Below, piece after piece: positions 6,347 through 8,669 of a stretch of 8,669 bases of DNA (its first letter is position 1; each line of letters opens with the position of its first letter). The stretch spans positions 1 to 8,669 of the forward strand of contig CAJWLW010000203.1 in NCBI GenBank assembly GCA_913042885.1, written 5' to 3'. The DNA comes from an uncultured Lentisphaeria bacterium (GTDB lineage: Bacteria > Verrucomicrobiota > Lentisphaeria > JABSQK01 > CAJWLW01). Made by a program: the position numbers and the translations under genes. The notes under the pieces were generated by a model. That model was not told where the DNA came from. It searched no databases and saw only the letters and a program-made list of their open reading frames with translations.

Positions 6347-7542
6347 GAACCTTACGCCGACTGATGCTGTCACTGATCATTTCCTTACCCCTGGTCACGG
6401 CGGACGAGTTGTTTGTGGTGGCACAGGCGACTCTGGACCTGGCTGACGAAACCACCCGATACCGCCTTGTCTTCGGGGACGTTGTCAGCGGGCGGCGGCT
6501 TGATCGAGACAACGTCGAAGTTTCCTGGCAGAATGCAACGGCCAAGGTGCCGCTTAGGGCTTTGTGGCCAGAGGATCTGGTTACCGAAAGAGGTTTCGTG
6601 GAGCAGGAAGACCTGGCAAACGAGATCTCTGCGGGCGTAAAGCAACGTGATCAGACCCGCGCCAAAGTTCTCGAACTTTACGAAAAATCTTACACACTCA
6701 CCCTGGATCAGGCAAAATGGGTCGTCATGCAACAGATTGGACCTGCGCGGGAAGGGCCGGCGACAGTCGAAGCGATGCCGCCGCGGACTTTCCGCAAGGG
6801 TAGTCGACGTATGCGCCGGGAGTTGTCCACAGTGATCGACGACATCGATGACAACCTCGAGGCGCTGAAAAAGTTGGACAAGGAGATCGGCGATGCCATT
6901 CGCGAACTGGCCGGCAAGCGCGAGCAGCGGCGACATGTCGCGGCTGCAGTTCAGGCGTATGCCCGGGACCCGAAAACGTGCCGCTTTCAAGAGTTCCATG
7001 TCGTTCGGCGCAGCACGACGGAGGGACGTGAGGGCCAGCAGACCCGGATATTGAACAAGGGCAAATCAATTCAGGCCCAGATCGTGCCGTCCTCACCCAA
7101 ATGGGTTGAAACAGAAGGGGGTTCACGGATCAGGTTGCGGAATCTCGAATCGGCTGTAAGCCGTCGCGTACGGCATGCCCGGGCAATGGCGCGAGCCCAA
7201 TCCGGTGCCGAACGGCTCTTTGACGAAATCCACTTTCATCAGGCCCGTCTCGAGTTGCTCGAGAGCACTGAATTGGATGCCAGGGTCCACAGTACGCTCG
7301 ACGGCGAGTGGCTGGTTATCGAAGACCCGGATGACTGCGCCCACTGCCGCCGGCCAAAGAAGAATGCGGACTGCAGACAGGGAATCATCGAGCGGCTCGA
7401 TTCCCGTAATCTGAAGAAGTGGCGACGGGACTGGCAAGATGAGCGCGAACACCTGCTCGAAACGCTGGACCAAAAATGGGCGGCGTATGGCAAAGCCCGG
7501 CGACAGACCGTCATGCTGGCACTTGTCGGCAAGGAGCTGTAG
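6343..7542 (+). CDS. Exported SH3-like/coiled-coil protein B, unknown family
   Basis: 399-aa exported protein, also unrecognised. The ATG shares ATGA with the upstream stop and AAGGGG (6329-6334) sits 8 bases before it, so it is translationally coupled to protein A. Signal peptide 1-20 ('LIISLPLVTA', cleavage after Ala20). SH3-like beta segment about 21-80 ('ELFVVAQATLDL...VEVSWQNATAKVPLRAL'); charged coils 86-116 and 155-200; a second, shorter beta segment 233-270 ('KWVETEGGSRIRLRNLES'); coil 275-310; a beta patch 'GEWLVIEDP' (321-329); a cysteine cluster C332-x2-C335-x8-C344; and a basic C-terminal coil 350-390 ('KKWRRDWQDEREHLLETL'). The order parallels protein A, including similar wording at the end of each second SH3-like segment, so the two look like diverged duplicates. 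No catalytic motif is visible. A role as partner subunits at the cell envelope is inference from architecture and operon structure. Confidence 0.8.
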   Translation: MRTLRRLMLSLIISLPLVTADELFVVAQATLDLADETTRYRLVFGDVVSGRRLDRDNVEVSWQNATAKVPLRALWPEDLVTERGFVEQEDLANEISAGVKQRDQTRAKVLELYEKSYTLTLDQAKWVVMQQIGPAREGPATVEAMPPRTFRKGSRRMRRELSTVIDDIDDNLEALKKLDKEIGDAIRELAGKREQRRHVAAAVQAYARDPKTCRFQEFHVVRRSTTEGREGQQTRILNKGKSIQAQIVPSSPKWVETEGGSRIRLRNLESAVSRRVRHARAMARAQSGAERLFDEIHFHQARLELLESTELDARVHSTLDGEWLVIEDPDDCAHCRRPKKNADCRQGIIERLDSRNLKKWRRDWQDEREHLLETLDQKWAAYGKARRQTVMLALVGKEL

Positions 7543-7555
7543 CTCGAAGCGTGCT

Positions 7556-7597
7556 GACAGATTCTGCGTTTTGCATTCTGTCTTCTGTAGAACAGAC
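7556..7597. repeat. Hairpin cluster between convergent genes, possible terminator
   Basis: GACAGA (7556-7561) pairs with TCTGTC (7577-7582), continued inside by TGC/GCA around a GTTTT loop after a small internal loop. A second hairpin TCTGT-AGA-ACAGA (7584-7596) follows directly. Because the arms are the same word, the outer copies could also pair with each other's partners. This 123-base gap is where the SH3/coiled-coil operon and the MetRS gene must both end, but no clear T tract is present on either strand. Confidence 0.35.
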
Positions 7598-7665
7598 GGT
7601 TCGACCGGCCGTCCATGAAAACATCCTTATACCCCGTCAATCACGAATAGACCGGGTCGTGGCAC

Positions 7666-8669
7666 TCAACTCACTTCGGCGCCACTGGGGAAGTCGTCGT
7701 CGTCGAGAGTTACCAGAGTCAGCTTCTTCTTCTTCTTCGCGGCCAGCAACATGCCGTTGGATTCGAAACCCCGAATCGTGCGCGGCTCCAAGTTGCTCAC
7801 GACAACGATCATCTTGCCGATGAGTGCTTCCGGCTCATAGAATTTTGCTATCCCCGCAATGATCTGTCGGGTCTCCTTGCCAAGTTCCACTTCGAGCCGC
7901 AGCACACGATCTGCACCTTCGACCGGTTCCGCTGCCGTGATCCGCGCAGTCTTCAACTTTACCTTGGCAACGTCGTCGAACTCGATAACGTTCTCCGCCA
8001 CCTCCACCACCTCCGAAACTGCCGGGGCGTCCGTTGCAGTTTCCTGCTGATACGCCTTGATATCGATGCGCGGAAAGAGGGCCTTGATCTGCTGTGTCTT
8101 GGTGCCCGGGCTCAATTGTCCCCAGACACGCAACTGGGCGACATTGGGCACTAGCTGATCGTCTACCAGACCGAGGCCGCGGCGCAACTCGTTCATCTTT
8201 TCCGGCATTACCGGATAGAGCAGGCCGCTGACAATCTGTAAAGCTTCGGCTGCGGTGTACAGCACCGTACCGAGGCGTTCGGCATTGTTGTCGCGCGCCA
8301 GGAACCATGGCGTCGTCTGCTCGAAATAGCGGTTGCAGGCGACCACCACCCCCATGACTGCTTCGAGACCACGGTCCATCTTCATGTCGCTGATGCATGC
8401 CGCCATGGTGTCGACTCCCGCAAGTGCCGTCGCCTGCAGCGCAGTGTCGATCTCTTCCAGCATGCCCGGCTCCGGGATAACCCCGCCGGCGTTACGTTGG
8501 ATCAATTTGACAACACGATTGAACATGTTGCCCAGCGCGTCCGCCAAATCATTGTTGTAACGTTCGATGAAACCAATATCGGAAAATGTCGCGTCCTTGC
8601 CAAGGACCATCTCGGCCATGACGAAATAGCGGAACGCATCGACTCCGAATTGGTCGCACATGGTGATCG
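7666..8669 (-). CDS. metG: Methionyl-tRNA synthetase, C-terminal half (cut by window edge)
   Basis: Charges tRNA-Met with methionine in the cytoplasm; essential. Only the last 333 whole codons are here; the frame runs off the right edge with the HIGH and KMSKS motifs outside. The ATG at 8661 is internal: the sequence enters mid-protein in 'MCDQFGVDAFRYFVM', the conserved stretch that normally follows KMSKS. Counting from that Met: end of the catalytic/stem-contact region to about 30; anticodon-binding helical domain about 30-200, with 'NRYFEQTTPWFLARD' (110-124) and the 'LLYPVMPEKM' helix (147-156); acidic linker about 205-227; EMAPII/Trbp111-like OB-fold tRNA-binding domain 228-331 ('VEGADRVLRLEVELG', 'RQIIAGIAKFY', 'NLEPRTIRG.ESNGMLLAA'). 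The last domain marks the dimeric bacterial MetRS class. Oddity: five AAG Lys codons (309-313) and four GAC Asp codons (320-323) near the C-terminus. Confidence 0.96.
   Translation of the reverse strand, partial: ITMCDQFGVDAFRYFVMAEMVLGKDATFSDIGFIERYNNDLADALGNMFNRVVKLIQRNAGGVIPEPGMLEEIDTALQATALAGVDTMAACISDMKMDRGLEAVMGVVVACNRYFEQTTPWFLARDNNAERLGTVLYTAAEALQIVSGLLYPVMPEKMNELRRGLGLVDDQLVPNVAQLRVWGQLSPGTKTQQIKALFPRIDIKAYQQETATDAPAVSEVVEVAENVIEFDDVAKVKLKTARITAAEPVEGADRVLRLEVELGKETRQIIAGIAKFYEPEALIGKMIVVVSNLEPRTIRGFESNGMLLAAKKKKKLTLVTLDDDDFPSGAEVS
7693..7737 (-). repeat. Two triplet-repeat tracts inside the MetRS tRNA-binding domain
   Basis: On the coding strand (AAG)5 occupies 7737-7723 and (GAC)4 occupies 7704-7693. 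They encode five Lys and four Asp on either side of the strand 'LTLVTL'. Codon use is fully uniform in both, as expected of slippage-prone repeats rather than selected amino-acid runs. Confidence 0.7.

Noticed and set aside
8659..8661. ATG at 8661 as the start of the right-hand gene
   Set aside because: The sequence enters in the middle of MetRS homology and the frame stays open to the window edge, so this Met is internal.
1..8669. Search for CRISPR arrays, tRNA/rRNA genes, transposases, toxin-antitoxin or defence modules
   Set aside because: No regularly spaced repeats, cloverleaf-like segments, terminal inverted repeats or recognisable proteins of these types were seen. The nuclease is a secreted housekeeping type rather than a defence effector.

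Overview
The window looks like ordinary bacterial chromosome: moderately GC-rich, densely coding, short intergenic gaps and no mobile-element genes. The MoxR and methionyl-tRNA synthetase sequences, a sugar-isomerase-like TIM-barrel gene beside an SDR gene, and long exported coiled-coil proteins of unknown family would fit the PVC group (Planctomycetes, Verrucomicrobia and relatives). That is an impression from sequence style, not a demonstrated placement.

Layout. Bases 1-454 (minus) hold the N-terminal 151 codons of a MoxR-family AAA+ ATPase that runs off the left edge. A 492-base non-coding stretch (455-946) follows, with an 8-bp inverted repeat and a locally AT-rich 3' part. Next, 947-1879 (plus) encodes a 310-aa protein without a signal peptide that looks like a concanavalin A-like (LamG/GH16-type) beta-sandwich. 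It faces a minus-strand pair: a TIM-barrel sugar phosphate isomerase/epimerase-type protein (3829-2909) and a classical SDR oxidoreductase (2817-2026), probably co-transcribed and probably acting in carbohydrate metabolism.

Further right, an exported endonuclease I-family nuclease (4894-4124, minus) is divergent from a two-gene plus-strand operon (5000-6346 and 6343-7542, ATGA overlap). Both operon genes encode exported proteins built from SH3-like beta segments alternating with long charged coiled coils. I do not recognise either family. They appear to be diverged versions of one architecture and are the most novel part of the window. The right end (8669-7666, minus) is the C-terminal half of methionyl-tRNA synthetase with its fused EMAPII/Trbp111-like tRNA-binding domain, convergent with the operon.

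No tRNA or rRNA gene, CRISPR array, insertion sequence or clear defence system was found. The best candidate for something undescribed is the tandem exported SH3/coiled-coil pair and its divergent secreted nuclease. Whether the three act together is inference from position only.
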